In this document: positions 22,814 to 23,317 of the stretch, one piece after another
Numbering within the stretch: position 1 is the first letter of the stretch
Layout: every line of letters begins with the position of its first letter
Assembly (NCBI GenBank): GCA_000433355.1
Contig: FR893121.1
Span: 1-23,317, forward strand
Source: Alistipes sp. CAG:435
GTDB lineage: Bacteria; Bacteroidota; Bacteroidia; Bacteroidales; UBA932
Reading direction: 5' to 3'
DNA: 23,317 nucleotides
Notes under the pieces: model-generated
What the model saw: only the letters and a program-made list of their open reading frames with translations
Database searches by the model: none
Told to the model about the DNA's origin: nothing
Made by a program: the position numbers and the translations under genes

Positions 22814-23088
22814 TGAATATCCCGGGAAAAAGAATCGTCAAGGTTCTTACCCTGACCGTAATAGGGGCGACCGTTCTGGCCGCCCTTTACATAATGGCGC
22901 ACGGCCTCGGACTCCAGGATTCGCTCGACTTCGGGGCGGGTGCATATTACTACGCCGACATCCCGGAGTTCGACAAGTTCACCCAAGGCACACATTATGC
23001 AGCCCGACTCCCGTTCTGGGTCTATGTAGTCCTGTTCCTCGCTTGGGGAGCGCTTATGTACAAGGTCTGGAAATGGCTTGATAAGTAG
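22813..23088 (+). CDS. Small membrane protein coupled to the YeiH-type transporter
   Basis: This 91-residue protein has two membrane segments: VLTLTVIGATVLAALYIMAH (10-29) and FWVYVVLFLAWGALMYKVW (68-86). A soluble loop between them holds DSLDFGAGAYYYADIPEFD. The TGATG overlap with the transporter stop at 22811-22815 indicates coupled translation, so a subunit or partner role is likely. I recognise no named family. The basic N-terminus (NIPGKRIVK) and KWLDK at the end suggest both termini are cytoplasmic, with the loop outside. Confidence 0.75.
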   Translation: MNIPGKRIVKVLTLTVIGATVLAALYIMAHGLGLQDSLDFGAGAYYYADIPEFDKFTQGTHYAARLPFWVYVVLFLAWGALMYKVWKWLDK

Positions 23089-23152
23089 GAGGTTGGAATA
23101 TTCTGACCGCCAGACAAGGAAGGCGCTGAATACCTCTCGCAACGAAGTTCCC

Positions 23153-23178
23153 GAAAAAAGGTGGTTCACCACTTTTTC
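23153..23178. terminator. Bidirectional hairpin terminator after the transporter operon
   Basis: GAAAAA-AG-GTGG (23153-23164) pairs with CCAC-TTTTTC (23169-23178) around TTCA; a two-base bulge is on one side. T-run and A-run on the two sides suit termination in both directions. Confidence 0.65.
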
Positions 23179-23238
23179 AGTGTTCTGCCAGACAAGCCAG
23201 CGGCGATGTACAAAGCTGGTGATAATTAGAGAACTCAA

Positions 23239-23311
23239 GTTTCGCATCTGCGAAACACCTATCTTCTTCACTGCTTGCAGTGAAAGCAAGTCCCTCCCCC
23301 GAGGGGAGGGA
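23239..23311. repeat. Cluster of three perfect short hairpins
   Basis: GTTTCGCA/TGCGAAAC (23239-23256, loop TC), TTCACTGC/GCAGTGAA (23267-23284, loop TT) and TCCCTCCCC/GGGGAGGGA (23291-23311, loop CGA) lie within 73 bases. No gene is seen here. They look like dispersed palindromic elements; the third resembles a repeat common in this kind of genome. Confidence 0.7.
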
Positions 23312-23317
23312 TTTAGG

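Noticed and set aside
22717..23289. 190-codon minus-strand frame at the window end
   Set aside because: It is antisense to the coupled small membrane protein and passes through the terminator and hairpin cluster.
1..23317. tRNA, rRNA or known riboswitch genes
   Set aside because: No cloverleaf with a TTCGA-type arm and CCA-end context, no rRNA signature and no known riboswitch core was seen in the gaps examined by eye.

Overview
The window looks like chromosomal DNA of a gut-type Bacteroidales bacterium. Several upstream regions carry the Bacteroidota promoter pattern (TAnnTTTG at -7, sometimes with TTTG about 20 bases further upstream). Clear Shine-Dalgarno sites are rare. The protein families are typical of the order: DUF4143 ATPase, DUF3987 fragment, DUF5106/TlpA-like lipoprotein, PhoU-tailed Na/Pi symporter and YeiH. 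Species cannot be named from the sequence alone.

Region 1 (1-2860) holds two convergent AAA ATPases with nuclease-like C-termini, separated by a long inverted repeat. Region 2 (about 3067-11445) is an accessory island bracketed by two IS66 transposase C-terminal remnants that point outward. It holds a decayed DUF3987 gene, a restriction-modification cluster, an Mrr-like endonuclease, a 650-base non-coding or decayed stretch, a frameshifted conserved hypothetical gene and a Fic protein. The restriction-modification cluster has three tandem, mutually homologous MjaI-like endonuclease genes facing one beta-class DNA methyltransferase, with two small unknown genes divergent from the methyltransferase. 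The predicted target family is CTAG, and by eye I find only two CTAG tetramers in the whole window.

Region 3 (11542-16189) is GC-richer core DNA: a leftward run of Na/Pi symporter, thioredoxin-like lipoprotein, galM and thyA. The first three genes are nearly contiguous; a palindromic repeat lies before thyA. Region 4 (16437-17745) is AT-rich and decayed: a small outer-membrane-type protein, a pseudogene with an in-frame stop, and a 160-bp MITE-like element with a TTA target duplication that split that pseudogene.

Region 5 (17794-21099) is a large exported protein combining an HExxH metallopeptidase-like head, a propeller-like middle and a beta-barrel-like end; dispersed palindromic repeats have been absorbed in frame into it. 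It is followed by a 50-bp tandem repeat array, a YeiH-family transporter coupled to a small membrane protein, a hairpin terminator and a cluster of three perfect hairpins at the window edge.

The most notable system is the three-paralogue endonuclease array with a single methyltransferase. The most notable non-coding structures are the MITE in a reconstructable gene, the palindromes with a conserved core and differing paired arms, and the 50-bp repeats.
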